NCBI RefSeq assembly: GCF_001039355.2
Contig: NW_019775436.1
Coordinates: 21,057 to 85,056, forward strand
Reading direction: 5' to 3'
Length of the DNA stretch: 64,000 bases
Source of the DNA: Lingula anatina
Taxonomy: Eukaryota > Brachiopoda > Lingulata > Lingulida > Lingulidae
In this document: positions 11,904 to 26,600 of the stretch, piece after piece
Layout: every line of letters begins with the position of its first letter
Numbering within the stretch: position 1 is the stretch's first letter
The notes under the pieces: generated by a model
Database searches by the model: none
The model's input: the letters and a program-made list of their open reading frames with translations, nothing else
What the model was told of the DNA's origin: nothing
Program-made: the position numbers and the translations under genes

Positions 11904-14900
11904 AAGGTTAAAATGTTCACTCAATGAATGTGTGCGCTTCTTTGAAGGGATATACACCTTTTTATTATAACGATTCCTTCTTTTCAATGTCGAAACTATA
12001 ACTTATAAGGCAATGCATGTTGCTTCTTAGTGTAGATCCCACGTGCCTACGCACGTGCGGGCGCGTGTGTGTGTGCATGTAGCAAGCTAAACAGATCGAT
12101 AAATTAAGTGATTAGAGTCCGACGCCGCCATTATCTGTCCTCCCCTGCACTACCAAAAGGTTTATTAATTCATCAGAATCCTCATATTTTCATACATTTA
12201 TTTATTCGTTTTTTTTTCATTACAATACTGTTGCTGTTACGCTTGGTTGGTACATGTTCAATTCTTTGTTGCATGCTTTGGATTGCTGTGGCGAATTGTG
12301 GGGATTGTGTTTTAGGAGAAATTGCGTTGATGATCAATTTCGTTTTCACAAAAAAGGACAGATTATATCTATTAGATAAAAACAGTACATTGAAGCAACA
12401 ATATTACAGACAAATAATGCCCTTAAGTTAAAGGGGGTGGGTTATTGGCGTGGAACACTCCATAAAACGGATTTTCTGTACATTTTTCAAAATTTTGGCT
12501 TATTGCCAAATATGAAACTCATCTTTGTCGTTGTTTCAAATGCTGTCCAGACACTTCATTTTGAGCATTTAGATCAACATTTCTCTTTCATTGCCACCTC
12601 TCGCCATCATTACACTGCGTGCGTTATCTCAATCTTTTTTTAACATATGAGGTTAAGATATCTTATGACATAGCCTATAACGTTAATCAAATACAGAACC
12701 CAAATGTTTTATTTAATAAATCATTCTGCCTTTGAATAAGTAAACTTTTAACGCTACTTAATGGCCACAGCAAGGTGACAGCTATTGCCTTTGGAATGAT
12801 AGGGGGATAATTTGTAAAATTCTACGGACAGATAACATCAGTGTGGTTTTAGTAGGAACCTGAAGCATAAAGTATGTTATCAATAGCAAAGTTTAAAAAT
12901 TATTCTCGCAATGAAATTCTGAATGAACACACAAAACTTCACTACAGTGTACAGTGTAGAAAGAGCTTGTAAACCATTACAAATTACTTGACGCGCGTTT
13001 TAGCCTACTGCTAATGAGCTAAAATACTGAACAAAATAGCACCCTCATGGTATATGAGCAAAAATACTGAGAAAAATAACAAGAGGGTGTTCTGAGAAAA
13101 TGTCAAATTAAATTGTATGTTATCTGGCAATAATTTAATTACTATATCACACCAGCATATTTTGCGACAAATTCATAAAAAAATCTTTAAAAAACTATAA
13201 TGAGAACACATAATAGACATGATCCTTTACATTATTAATCAAGTGGCTGTGCATGTATACACTTTCTTCCCAAACTATCCCATCCATTTCTTATAACTGC
13301 CTACGAAAAGACAGAAATACAATGGGGACTTCTGACAATTTTGTTTCGGCACAAAAAAAAGGTATTAAGAATTCTTGGACTATAGAGTAGACATTGGAAA
13401 CAGACGCACGTGTCAATATAGAACTGTGATATTTGTTCTAATTGTAATTGTAATAATTATTTAAATAATTGATCAAAAAAGAATAAAACACAGTTTCATA
13501 AAAATGCATGCTTTCCCTCTGAAAGCCAATGACAAGAATTTTATGAGAGACATTCGTTAAGTAAGAAATTGATAGAGATAAAAAGAATACTGCTTGAATA
13601 ACGTCATGAATAACGAATAAAGTTTGGGGCGTGGGTTTCAATTTTGACAAATAATGAAACTTTTTCTGGATCTGCTCAATAGCGGATTGCTGTATACTAG
13701 GAAATTTGGCAATTTGGCAAATAGGCCGCCATTTGTTGAAATGAAAATAGCAGAATGTGAAATGTGATGGAGCACTTGACGCCAGTCGCTCGGTACCCAT
13801 GTTGGACACTTCCATTTTGTGTTTTAAAAATGAACGCAGCTGCAAGGGGTAAAGTTAAGCAATGTGAATTCACCAAACGATTGTGCTGCAGTGCAAATTT
13901 CATGCAAAACGATGATACTAACCACTTTAAAATATAATGAATTGCCCATTTATCTGAGTCGCGTAAAAGAGACCCATGCTGGCCGCCTTCATGCTTTGCA
14001 TAGTTTTCTCGCCAACTTCCCCTGGCCAATTATAAGAATTATAAAGCCAACAACAATTACTCTGACATATATTTCTAACTAAAAGACGCAAGAAAATGCA
14101 CATTTCTTCTCTTCACTTTAATTATTTTCTATCATTCCAAATCAGCGGCAATGGCGTCATAAAAGTAAACAAGGACGCATATAGATGTGCACCGAACGGA
14201 CATAACTTAAATTCCTGTTGAGTTACCATCCAAACCTTACTTTTCTAGTTGAATTAAACAATGTGGTTTTGTTTTGTATAAAAATATCCCAAAGCAATTT
14301 TATTCACCAGTTCAGAAACCAATCAAAATACTACTTGCACTCCATAGCGGTTCACGATCGTCTTCATGTGCGCATTACCAATGTATTACATATACGGAAA
14401 TGGTCACATGATCAAGAAAATGGAAGCTCAGCTGGTGCTCGAAACATTTCATGCTTAATTTTTCAAAATATGTGTAGTTTTCGGCCCAGATTCACACCGG
14501 GTGAAGACGATCTCATCTCCCCGGGGATGATTCAGGCCTGGCCAGCTACTTGCGAACAATACCTTTCGCTGCCGGACCAGGTACTTTACCGCCGCTTGTG
14601 TACAAATTGATTTCACATGCAACATAACCGTTACATTTGGAATTATTAACCTATTATACTGTATATGTCTTACCTCATATTTCTATATGTATATTTATGA
14701 AATACGCTTATGCACAAATTGGCTTTATATGCATGTTTCTGACATGATATGATTAAACATATCCGTTATATTTTTGGACTGTTATCATCAATATTTATCA
14801 AAACTCATATTTCTGTTCTCATATATAATAGCGATATGAATACTTCTTGGCATCTACATATTTTTTGAAAGAAACGACTTAAGATTTTCAACAAAAATAC

Positions 14901-17900
14901 TTTGTTTAAAAATCGCGAATTACAAATAAAATTGGGCTTGGTTTTACATTCTGGATTTACTGCACCACTACTGAAATAATCATTGCTGCACCCATTTTCC
15001 TACCATAAGAAACAAAATGTTTCACAAAGTTGATATGTATATTTACTCTATGGCTAACTCTTTATCAAGTGCCCATATTGGATTTAATAGACTTTTTTGC
15101 ATATCTGTTGCTGAGGTAAAATTTGTTTACTTTTTAAATTTTTTAGAATTCTTAAATTTGTTCGGCAATTTGCCTATTGAAATTGTTATTGAAATTGTTT
15201 ATTTTATTTTTGTAGGAATTTTTTGCAGATTTGGAATTGTATGTTTGCAGGCGTTGGCAATATATCAGGTGCATAGAAATCTTATAATCGATGACGTCAA
15301 ATGAAAAGTTCGGGGCGTTTTTACACCCTGTCTAATATTCACAATCATTTCTCTTTGTTCAAAAAAGGTATAAGGTACAAACAATCGAAATATGTATTAA
15401 CTTTGAAAGCCGAAAAATTTGTGATAAATTTATCAATTTTTTAAACAATAAAAATAGTTGGGAGGGGGTTATACGTTCTACGAAGTATATAAATGGGGTT
15501 AATGTAGTAATTGACAAAACATTGTATTAAGACTATTTTTCATTCGTATTGTAATTTTAATTATACAGAACAAAACACGATTAAGGGGTTATAAATCATT
15601 ATTAGTTTGAGTAACTTGACTCAAAGAAAAATATGCCCACGAGTAAATTCGCTAGATTCAAGACAAAATCAGATCAAACACATACCCATCCATAAAAATG
15701 CGCTTGAATTTTTAAGCATTGTAGTTAAACCTCCTTCATGTTAATTGGAGTTTGAGTAAAATCCAAGGATATTAAAGTTGTATCAATAGATTGTTTATTT
15801 TATTTCATTGTTAATGTCAGGGACATCCAGCATTGGGTTAAAATATGAGAGCATATTTTTGATATATATGAATATATCCATTCTTTTTAGATACTTTCTA
15901 TCCCTTTATTCTATCAAATTTACTTTTATTAAATTAAGTAAGATAAACTTTCACGTTCTTAAACAAAGAAGGAACAATATCTTACAGACGTAAACTAAAA
16001 GGTTGCATTTCTCTAAAGCAACTATAATAGTATTAACATAACGATATCATATCAAAACGAAAAACGAAAAGCTTTTTGTTTGTCTGATTATTTAGGATGC
16101 ATAAAAAACACCGAACTTCTTTTTCAAAAACTATACAATTCAACAATACAATATTATACTCAGTGCTGTTGGATGCTTCTGCAACTGGTACATGGTCTTG
16201 GAAGTTTTGATTAAATAGCATTCACCGAATTCAAGTAGCATTTGTTACAAAAATTATTATCCAAAATCGCCATACCTTAATTAGGAGTTTTGTAATCTTG
16301 GTCATTCGATGTTCTTCTTCCAAACCGCCTCTTTCTATTATTAATTATAGTTTCAGTAAGGATGGGCCAACATCCTGTGTCAGTTCATGAACGGATTATA
16401 ACTGAGAACGGCTTGCATCGGCCATATAAGCGGTCATAAACATGTACTACATCCGAAATCCCAAAATATTAACTCCACTACTTAGCAAAGCAGGATTAAT
16501 GATTAATAAATTCGGAGAGGGGTTGGGTACAAAAGCCGGTCAATCCCAGTTCCTACCTCTGAGAGAATATGTAGTATGAAATGATGGGGTTGAGGACGAA
16601 ATCCATTTCCTCGTATGTTGTTCATTTTACGAACGTAAAAGGATGTCATGAGGGAAACTTGCATACCCTCAGAATTTTGCGATTGAAAAAAACTGACGAC
16701 AAAAGATTCTATGAATATAAAGGCACGCGCTATAAAAACGTGTTTTAGAGAAAGAAGCGATCTATTGACTACCATAAAGTGATCTGCAGAATTTACAAAT
16801 AAAACTTATACAATCTGAATCAGTAGTTGTATATTCCAAACAGAGCTTATTTACACTTTGAAATAGTATTAAATGTAACGGTTTTAATATTCAAAAGTGT
16901 ATAACTATCAGTTTTATGTATTCAAAGTTTTTCATTATAGATTAGCATATGTAACCATCACTAAATAATATTAGGTCACAGCCTTTTTGTTAAAAAATTG
17001 CTAGTACCAATAAAAACCACCGTTATTATATGATCTAATGGGAGACAACTTCTAGGCCTGTCGAGCCGAAGAAACTGAATTCTGCTAATAGGACAATATT
17101 TTAGAAGTTAGGGAAGATATATGGCAGGTTGAGGTTGGGAATATGTACTTAAAAGCGGACTGAGACCAACGTGTGTGTGCAGCAGACCGATTTATTTCCT
17201 TTTTAAAGAAATTTTAGGTAAAACTGGCAATACTCTGAAACGCAAATTGCATTTCTGGACTATGATTTTTTATTGAAGGCTATAGGGAACTAAAACAAGT
17301 ATGTGCCCAAAAGGAATAGCACCATTCCGTGTAATCATTGAATTATAGTGATTAATTTTAAATCTGTCTATATCTAAACTTCAATTAGTTTCTTTTTTTT
17401 TCATTTACCCGATGTGGATAAAACGCCCGCTTGTTCACAAATATGTCGCAATTAGCCTTTAAACGAAGATTGAATACCGACTTCTAGAATGCCCTCGAAA
17501 CTTATGCATTTCGAAAATTGCTTCATATCACAAAATAGATCTATTATGGCTGTTGAAATATATTACATTTGTTTCACAGCGCGTAATGTGGCGCAAAAGG
17601 GCGATCGAAAAGTTCCTCCTCCTACTACTACTACTGATGCAACTACTACGATTCCTACCACATAGTTAGATATAACGATACCCCAAATGCACGTCTGTCG
17701 TGATAAGTAAATTTTAATCACTGCAGTAAGCAAATAGAAAAACCAGTACGTATCCATCACCCGGGTCGACATAACTAAGACCTAAACAGGGAAAATTCTT
17801 GCGGCACCCAAATCTAAAGCAATTGTCCAATTAGAATTAATTTAATTAATTAAAAATTTCTCGGTGCGCGTTCCTCCAATCCTTCAAATTTAGATATTAT

Positions 17901-19839
17901 TGTACCTCGCGATAAAAGAAATGTTTTTTTTTTCAAAAACAAATAATCAAAATCGAATATAGTGAAAATCATTAACATTGCGAATTCCTGGAACATTATG
18001 TTCACCCGAATGCTAAGAGATATCTGTTCTTGGAAGTTTTTAAAGCAAATCCAATGGCAAAATCCTGCTTTCCAGCCCGTAGTATTTCCGGTCCTTTCTT
18101 TTGTTAACTACACCGTCAGGCGGAGAAGAAAGGTTATGGCATGATTAAAAGTAATGAATAGAGTAAATGTTTCAGTTATGATGCTTATAAAGTTATTAGA
18201 CTTACAGGGATAACAACTCTTCATTTTGCTCGGAAAAGTGCCATGAAACTTATTTTCCTGGGGTAAACGACGATTTTCCCACACTTACCAATGAAACTTA
18301 ATGACTCCATTCCGACTTTCAAAAAAAGTCGGTTGTTTGTTTTCAAAAGTATTTTTTTAATAATCTCTTACGGAGGGTAGTCATCTATTAAGGTCCACGT
18401 GGTCCGATGACAAGAGCAGATTTCAGTATAATTGCGATGTCCGTCTCTATTGGTAAAATGGATTTTTTATATATTTTTTGTGTTGTTTACAATGTATTCT
18501 TTGTGGAATTTTGAATCTCATCTGAAGATTTGCTATCTCTTTGAAGCTTTAAGCACGAAAAGTATGAACTTCTCTCAGCATTCAGCATAATTTATTGAGG
18601 ATGAAACAGGATATAAAGACAAAACATAAAGGTCTTATACACCGCTGGTAATTGTGAATGATAGTTCTGAGCGCCACGTATACCGCTGCTTGAGTCGTAT
18701 ACTCCCCAGGCTGATGAACGGATTGAACGGATGCAGGATTGAACGGATCCATAATAACCAGGCATATAATTCAAAAAGCAATTAACGGATTTTAGATTAA
18801 TAACTGAAAAAAAAATCCGTTATATCTTGCAACTGTTCTGAGTTGTAATTAATTTCTGTTATCAATATTATTATTATTCCACACTCTACAGAGCTTTGTT
18901 TGAATAGAGACCTATATATAATAATTATTTATCATTGTTTTACATGTTATCATATGGTTTTATCTTAATTCTAAGAAAGGCAACAATAATGCTTTCAACG
19001 AAAAAAGGATTTCATGTGATGCAAGATATACTGGATGATGCCATGTAATATTAGAGATAACAGCGAGATTAACACTCCTCATGCCACGGTAAAGTGGGTA
19101 CACCTCTATAGATGTTGCAAGGTCTAAAATTATAAATAAATGAACAAAAACATAAAAGTGTACAAAAATATCATGATACTACTTGTATTCCATTTTAGGT
19201 ACGCAATACAGATAAAGAATTCTTAGTGGGAACACAAAGCCCATAGGGCCACACACGCCTGCCCCACGACTTTTGTCAAAATGTGTACACATTTATAAAT
19301 AATAAAATACAAGATTTTGGCACTTGGTCGCAAATATTTTCACAGTCGTGACCCTCAGAGTGGCGTAAAAGCTATGGTAAATTTGCGACAACGTCAACTG
19401 TTTTGAACCTTAGGCTATTCTCAATCCTTTTTTCTAATAATAATGAGAATATTGTTTGTTTGCAACTAAGAGTATAGTTGGATCGTATAGTAAGTTATAA
19501 ATGCATCACAAAAATTGAAATTAAATAAGTTTTAATTAAGGTGTTAAAACGAATTAAAATGATATTTGGCACATTGAGGATATTCAAAATACATTAAGTT
19601 ATCGGAGTCCTTATTAAAAAACCATAATAAAAGTCCATTTAATCATGAAAGCATTCAGTGCCCATGAATGTCTTTTAACATCTGACAGTTCTCAATTTTG
19701 GGACGGTATATTTTTGAGTTCTACCTAGTGAATAGAACCTTGTTAAACATTCAACGCTGGTGGTAGATGACTGAATTTTTAGATATATTGTGGAGTAATG
19801 ATTTCGATAGTTCGTCTCTTCTGCATGCAAGTGTTTCTG

Positions 19840-19840
<1 letters not shown>
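11904..19840. other. Gene-poor AT-rich stretch
   Basis: No exon of a recognisable family was found. Small features are a (GT)n run near 12,065, a CACGTG-bearing palindromic patch at 12,038-12,062, a short direct duplication at 13,020-13,085 (AAAATACTGA...), a Cys-free trinucleotide patch at 17,612-17,650 and a short hairpin at about 18,309-18,331 (CCGACTTT/AAAGTCGG). Open stretches at 13438-14029 and 14218-14610 look like chance. Confidence 0.45.

Positions 19841-19843
<3 letters not shown>

Positions 19844-19885
<42 letters not shown>
19844..19885. repeat. (TA)n microsatellite
   Basis: Perfect alternating AT, about 42 bases, next to the 3' end of the LINE fragment and followed by a T run. 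Confidence 0.95.
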
Positions 19886-19890
<5 letters not shown>

Positions 19891-19899
19891 TTTTTTGAA

Positions 19900-21640
19900 A
19901 TTTATAGTGTTTCATCAAACTGGATATCAGGGTATATAAGTTAACATTCTCATTTCTGATCTGTTTCAATGTTGCCACTTTGTTGTTTTGTAGGCAGGTG
20001 TATTCTAATGTAGGTCTTATGACTGACATGTAGTAGTTCAGCAGTAGAAATTCCTGCTTTTTTTTCAATAATTTTAGCTTTTGTGCATCGTGTGGCATAC
20101 TTTTTAATAAGTATCTTAAATGTGTCTCTCCCAACTAAAATCATTACTGCTCTTAACACCTAAAGACAGCAGATCCCATTCTCTAAATCTCTTTATCATT
20201 CATCACTAAGGGTGTTGTTTTACGTCGTTCTAGAAAAATCAAATGATGTATGTTTGGTTTTGCTTGATTTTGATGTTGTTGTCGTTTTATTATCATTGGC
20301 CCAGAGAGTGAGAACTGCTGTCGCAGTTTTGGAACCTGTCTTGCCTTTCAATTATTCATAGCAAAGCACTGTAGTTTCGTTCACATATATTGGAAAGTTT
20401 CACATTCAGTTTGTGACAAATGTATTAATAACTACAAAGAACACAGATCCATGTTTTGCACCTTGCGGTCAACCTGCGCTGATGTGTAGCCATATTGATT
20501 CTGTATTTTCAATTTTGACACATTGTTTTCTCTCCGTCAAAAAGCAATAGTAAAACCAATGTACAACTATTTCCGATATCTCCACGCTATAGAGCTTTTG
20601 GATGAGCAGAGTGAGCTCAATTCTGTCGAAAGCCTTAGTATTATCCACCAGCAGCATTCTCGCACATTGTCCATACTGTTTAAGGACAATCTTGTTGGTC
20701 ACAACATCCCATATACACTCAACAATAAAACTCTGTAGTATCTTGGAATGAAGTGGAGTTAATGAAATGGGTCTGATGTTTGTTTCTATGTCCTTTAGTG
20801 CTGTGCATTTGGGTAATGGTGTTATATACATATATGCATGCGTGCGGCAGATATCCTTCAAATCAATTAAATACTAGAACGGCCAGATATCCTGCTAAAT
20901 TATGGAGAATCCAGTAAGGAATTTTATCCGGCCCCTACGGCTTATGAACGTTGACTAATGAGTAAAGTTGTAATAGGGCTATTTCAACTCTGTTGGGCTA
21001 CGGTATATTTCACAAGTATGGGATCCACTGTTTCGACGCACTTTGGTTCTAATGGTCCAAAGTCAGTTGTAACAGTTTGTAGAAATTGATTTATAAACTG
21101 GACTAAGAAACTGAGATCATCATTGCATGAGCTGTAAGCTTAGCTGAGTAAGGAATCGCTCTGTTGTTTGTCCAGTCAACAATTCAGTGTCTTTCCACCA
21201 CTGGATCCATGTGCCATCTGGTACTTCTTTCATTTTTCCATGAAAAAAAAAAACTTCCTCTGTGTTTTTAAAGTCTGCTGATTCTATTTTTGTAATGCCT
21301 ACACACGATCGTGTGATTCTCCATCCATTGTCTCTTCTTAACCAGGTCTCTAATTGGTCACTGACCATTGTTTTTTCATTGTTCTTTTTCAGCGTTTTTG
21401 GTGGGTAAGTACTCTTCATAAGGTTGTTGACAACGTTTTGAAAGCAGGCGAAATAAGATATTGAAGAGTGGTCTCCAGTCAACATTATTCAGAGCATTGG
21501 AAAACAGTCCTTCATAATTTTTTTCCAAATGTTCTCTTTTTAATATAAATTTCATGGACTGAACGAGACCAATGCCAATTGCATGTGTGCATAGCACAGC
21601 ATTGTGATCGGAGTTGGACAAAGAATTTAAATAACTTTAT
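19900..21640 (-). mobile_element. Degenerate non-LTR retrotransposon (LINE) coding region
   Basis: Fragments of one LINE ORF2 lie in order on the minus strand but in shifting frames. First is the end of the endonuclease (SDHNAVLC, about 21,600, then NNVDWRPLF). Next is an RT entry block (GPDKIPYWILHNLA, about 20,910), then ITPLPKCTAL and RPISLTPLHSKIL (about 20,790), RT motif A (DNTKAFDRI, about 20,660), motif B as SAG-PQG followed by a stop-interrupted frame (about 20,470), a decayed motif C (IYVNE where YVDD is expected, about 20,370), and the RT C-terminus (KKAGISTAELLHV, then RPTLEYTC). Stops, frameshifts and the altered catalytic dyad mean it is dead. The motif style suggests the CR1/L2/Jockey superfamily. 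No target-site duplication or tail could be defined. Confidence 0.85.
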
Positions 21641-23170
21641 GACTTTTGTTCATTTGAAGATAATAGAAATCCTTACTCTAAAATATTCTTTTATTCATTC
21701 AATCATGTTTATGAAAATATCATTATTTTTTTACACCAAATATCAAAAATGTAAATATTCACCAATATCTCAAAATCCCATTTGTCATAATTATTCGATA
21801 TCGAGCATACTCTTTTTGAAAATTTGAAAATATAACATTAACTGGTAGCTATTCACCGACCAAAAAATCGAACTGTATAGCAATGTAATAACGTAATAGT
21901 ACACAAAGAAATCGAAAGTGAGTATATGTACGAAAAGACTTAAGACAAAATGCACCAACGGAATGGAGGACGGAAAACGTACATGTATTACAAAAGCTCT
22001 TAGCAATTATTGTCCTTAGTAGTCAAGTTTCTATGTAGACTTACCGGTATTCCGGGGCGTACGTTCGACACCGAAATCAAACAGAAGAAATGAGGGATAG
22101 AGAGACGCAAGTATATTTGGGATTTCGTGGGACATTCTGTGAGATAGAAATGACAATGCCCTGCGAAATCCTAAACGTGCATGTACGACACTCCTTTCAC
22201 ACGCAAGGACAGAGTTTTCAGCGAAAGAACCGGCTTCTGGTTAACCGTCTCGGTGGAAAACGGATAATCTCTCGTCATTTCAATCTCCGTGCATGTACAG
22301 TCGTAGGAATAGGAAATAGCAATAGGAAAATCAAGGTACAGTATGTGATTCTGTTTGCGTATAATTTAATGGTAGTGAAAAATATCTTGTACCGGGTAAA
22401 TGTATAGGAGCAATTAACATGGAAGAAGGAGGGGAAGGGGTGCTTGATCCAAGCCTCCCTACATATACATCGGACATGCAAACAAACGGATCTTCCAGTG
22501 GAATGTACACATTTTACTAAATAAAACTGATTACAAGCAGTATCCGTGTCCATTAATACTGTTTTGCGAGTTCAATATGCTTTACAATTTTTTACATAGC
22601 TTGAGCTGTACTACAAGTACAATTGTAAAATTGATATCAAACACTCACACATTTTCAAAAAAAAATTAGGTTTAAAACAAACGTTAGCGCTTATGTTTCG
22701 TCATACAAAAAAACTTGCAGCAGAGGGTATATATTATCAGCTCGAAGAGCGGCCNCGCCTTGAATCCTTCTCCCCGACCCCCCCCCCCCCCCCCTCCAAG
22801 TGTATCAACGCTTCCCGACATCAACAGCACCCATACTATGTACATTCACTGTTTTTTAATTTTACAGGGGATCTGGAATTTTCTGCCAAATTATTGCAAA
22901 AAAAAAAAAAAAAAAAAAAAATGATACAGATCTGGACATTTAAACACTTTAAACTTTTATCAATACCACACCTGTGCGAGGTACTTATCTAATTAAACAA
23001 ATTTACAGCCAACAAAGGGGGATCCTGGAGATAGGAAGGAGCTAGGGCAAAAAATAAAGTGTATAAAAATAATTGCTCTCCTTTTTCTTGATATCAAGGA
23101 TCTCCCAATATCCTCAAAATATTAACAAAACAAATGTACACATATATATATATACCAAAAATAACAAAAA
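21641..23170. other. Non-coding stretch with homopolymers and an ambiguous base
   Basis: Contains N at 22755 within GCGGCCNCGCC, then a long C run (about 22,779-22,794) and an A run (about 22,898-22,920). Open stretches at 22090-22407 and 22693-22992 are created by this low-complexity sequence. No gene is supported. Confidence 0.5.
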
Positions 23171-23175
23171 GCACT

Positions 23176-23185
23176 TTTATTTATT
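23176..23185 (-). promoter_or_regulatory. Candidate polyadenylation signal of PARN
   Basis: On the minus strand two overlapping AATAAA hexamers lie about 490 bases beyond the PARN stop codon. No earlier canonical hexamer was seen on this strand. Confidence 0.45.
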
Positions 23186-23670
23186 GAATAATGCTATTAT
23201 CTGTTTATGCATTATATTCTTCAAATAGATTATGATTATCTGAAAGAAGAATAAATTCACTTTATAAATAATTCTGGACAAAGCATACATTACTGGCACT
23301 AATTCTGACAAGTGGCTTGAGTTACATAAGATTCATCACGCAACCTATGAAACATATTAGTAATTACATATCATGAAAAAATACCTTGGGCAAAGTAACA
23401 CCAGTTAAGTATAAACACAGTACATGTTGCATGTTATTCTTGAATTTTATAGCCTTAGTTGTTTACTTCTTAGAATACAACTGGGTCAAAGTTGATTCTG
23501 TAAGTTTATCAGGCAAGAAAACATTATGCAATATTTGCCTTGTCACTGGTTTATCTCCACTGAAAAATGAATACTGCATCTCAACAGTTAAGTGGCACAG
23601 AACTTGGTCAGGGATCTGGACCTTGATGAACTGACCATTTTATCCATAAGGTCACATGGTTCCTAGCATT

Positions 23671-26600
23671 TCACCAGTTTTCTGGCTCATCAAACAATTT
23701 CTTCTCTGAACCTGAAATGAAGGAGAAAACATATTGCTTCTTTCAAAACAAATTTCTTTGTACACAAAATAGTAATGCTCTATCAAATAATAATATAAGC
23801 CATTATATCTGACAGCTAATATAGTAACTAAGACAAATAAAGTAACTAAACCAACAAAAAAATCCCTAAAGAGAGAAAAATTCATTTTTCTATCAATAAC
23901 CCAAGGAAAAAACTTAATCCATTTATCCAAGAAGTAATAAAAAGCAACTCATGTCTTTACAAAGCTGTGGTATATCATGTTGTCTCCTACCTAGATAGGG
24001 CAATCTGTGACTTTTGAACCCAAGACTCATGGCTGTTTACGTAATTTACTCATTTATCAGTTATATAAAACTGTCTGCCCCACACTCATATTTGGGGTTG
24101 ACATATCTTGGAAAAATAAACAAACCAAATGCAGTGTGATCCTAATCCTGAACAATGCCCCACCCCTTCCAATCCTTATCAAAATACAGCTACTAAACAG
24201 AATGTGCCCCAGTTTGCTGAATAAGCATAACACAAAAGTGTATAGTATTGGGCTCCTGTTTTTTTTTTTAACCAAATTAAACCGAGTCCACAAATGCATT
24301 AAATGTATCAATTCAAATGAATTATTATCATTATCATTATTAATCAAAAGCCTGTTGCTGATGATAAACAAAGCATATTTTCACATATACCTACAGTATC
24401 ATGTTATTTATGAATATATATGTAATTTTTTAATGTTGATGTGCCCCCACTTGAGTTTATTTTTCTGAAGACAGCATGTTGCTCACCACTTTTGCAGTCA
24501 GTCTTCATTCTCTTGGCCAAAGGTTCACCTAAAATTGGAATAAACATGCAAAATATAAATATCATCATAAATGCATTTTGACATTCCATGACCATTACAA
24601 GCATGATTTTATGACCTAGTATTTCCACATCTTCACATATTTGAGAAATGTCAAAATTCCAATTTAAGGATGAAATGCTAGTAGAATGACAGTTTCTTTC
24701 AATCAGGTCTTAATTACCTAAATCGTCCATGTTGACAGTACCATTGTTTTCTTCTTCCATCTCCTCTGGAATAGGAGTGATGCTACGGGTGGACTGGAAG
24801 GGGGACGCACTGAACAAAACATATATATATACATAAAAAAACACAACCTTCATTCTCAAACAATTTAATGTACACAACATTGAGTTTATGTATAGTGTGA
24901 AGTATTTTAAGAGTCAAATATTTTATTCTTTGAATAATTGCAATATGAACCATGAAAATCATTTGTCTGAGGACACTTCACTTTCAGATTCAGTTTCTTT
25001 ATTATAATTCCAGAAAAAGCTTCTGCATCCATACCCTTGTAAACAGTAACTTTCAAGACAGTGCCCTTAAATTAAATAAAACTATGACCAAAAGCATATT
25101 TTCAATTGTGTTTTGAAAGTGTTCTTCATTCCAAGTTCGCACTAACTTCACATTCAGTGGACTGGAAGACTGCCTCTTCTTCACAGGTAAATCCAAGTCA
25201 GATGCTGGTATGTTATGCTTTCTGGATGAAGACTTCTGCATTCTCTCGATGAAATCTTTGTAAGCAACAACACTGAAGGTGTCTCCAGTGGTTATGTTCT
25301 GTAGCACTACATAAAAAAAATCCAAAGTCTAAAATTGTATTACACTATTCTATGAGATCTTGGGACCACTAAACATTACATTTAAAATGTTGATAAGCAA
25401 TTTAGACATAGAGCGTGGATTGAAAAGGTTTTCATTATGGTTTACTCCCCTTTTGCAAGTCATTCAAACAAAATATAAATGTATGGACCCAGCAAAATTT
25501 TGGCAGAACCTGCTATTCTACAAATTCAACTGACTGTTTATAACAAATCAAAACTGTGCATATATATGTAATTAATTAATTAATTAATTAATTAATTAAT
25601 TAATTAATTAATTACAATGAAGAAAACCTACCTCTGTCAGCTTCATCCTTTTTGTACAGAGAAACAAAGGCAGAGTTATCATCCAGCCAACCAATGTAAA
25701 CATTCCCTACATAAAGATAAAACAAAGACTATCATAAAAGGAATACCATAAACGTTCTACTTTGGATAAACTCATCAACTTCAATACAGAAAGTTAAACA
25801 TCAAGCTAGTAATAATAATCTTAAATCCTCAGATTTTATTTTTTTTCAATACATGTTGAATTATTTAGTCTGTTTTACCCATCGAATAAAGGCCTTAGTT
25901 AAAATGTGGTCTTATTTGTGCTATTTCTGCTTGGAAGTGAACGACTGTTTATTTGAACAAAACCATATTACTATCATAACAATATACAAAATTGAATGTC
26001 TCTTACCAAAGGGAGCAAAGAGCTGAGAAATGTCAGACGTCTTCCATTCTTTTGGGAATGACAAGTGGAACACATGATCTCGGCTTGGCTGTACTGAAAA
26101 AGTAAAATATGAAATATTACTGGATGAAAAACAAAAACAAAAAATGTTTTTTTGCAAGATTTTAAATTACACTTGGCACATAAATTTCATAGGAAGAAAT
26201 TTCATAGTAAGAAATGGAAGAAATTAAAGCAAATATTCACACTTACAATCAGGTCCTGCCAGATTCATGTAAGGAATGTCTTGTACTCGGAACATGAATA
26301 ACCTGAAATGAAATTGAAATATCAGTGAACAAACTGTGCCAAAATCAATCTTGTTATCATCATTATGAAGTTGCATTTTAGATTTCACCACTTTCTGCCA
26401 AGTGTCTCTGCTCGTAATCAGATTTGGAACATTTTCTATCACCTTGATGAATTCACAATCAATACAGTTTAGTTGTATTGTCTGAGGTGGTCTCAACCTT
26501 GGCACAGTAGCAGTAGAAAACTGAACTGCAAGTGTTGTTAATATGTAAAACTTAATTATTTATGGGTACCCTAACACTACACAAGGCTTCTGTTTCTGTA

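Noticed and set aside
13438-14029. Two overlapping minus-strand open stretches of 110-135 codons
   Set aside because: No domain, no splice-site arrangement, and the composition is expected by chance in AT-rich DNA.
22693-22992. Open frames with poly-Pro and poly-Lys stretches
   Set aside because: Produced by C and A homopolymers and an ambiguous base.
26224-26535. Long minus-strand open frame running into PARN exon 26302-26247, preceded by an acceptor
   Set aside because: Joining it to the previous PARN exon breaks the frame, whereas exon 26781-26712 joins in phase and encodes the expected LIEPFLNK segment. It looks like intron that happens to be open.
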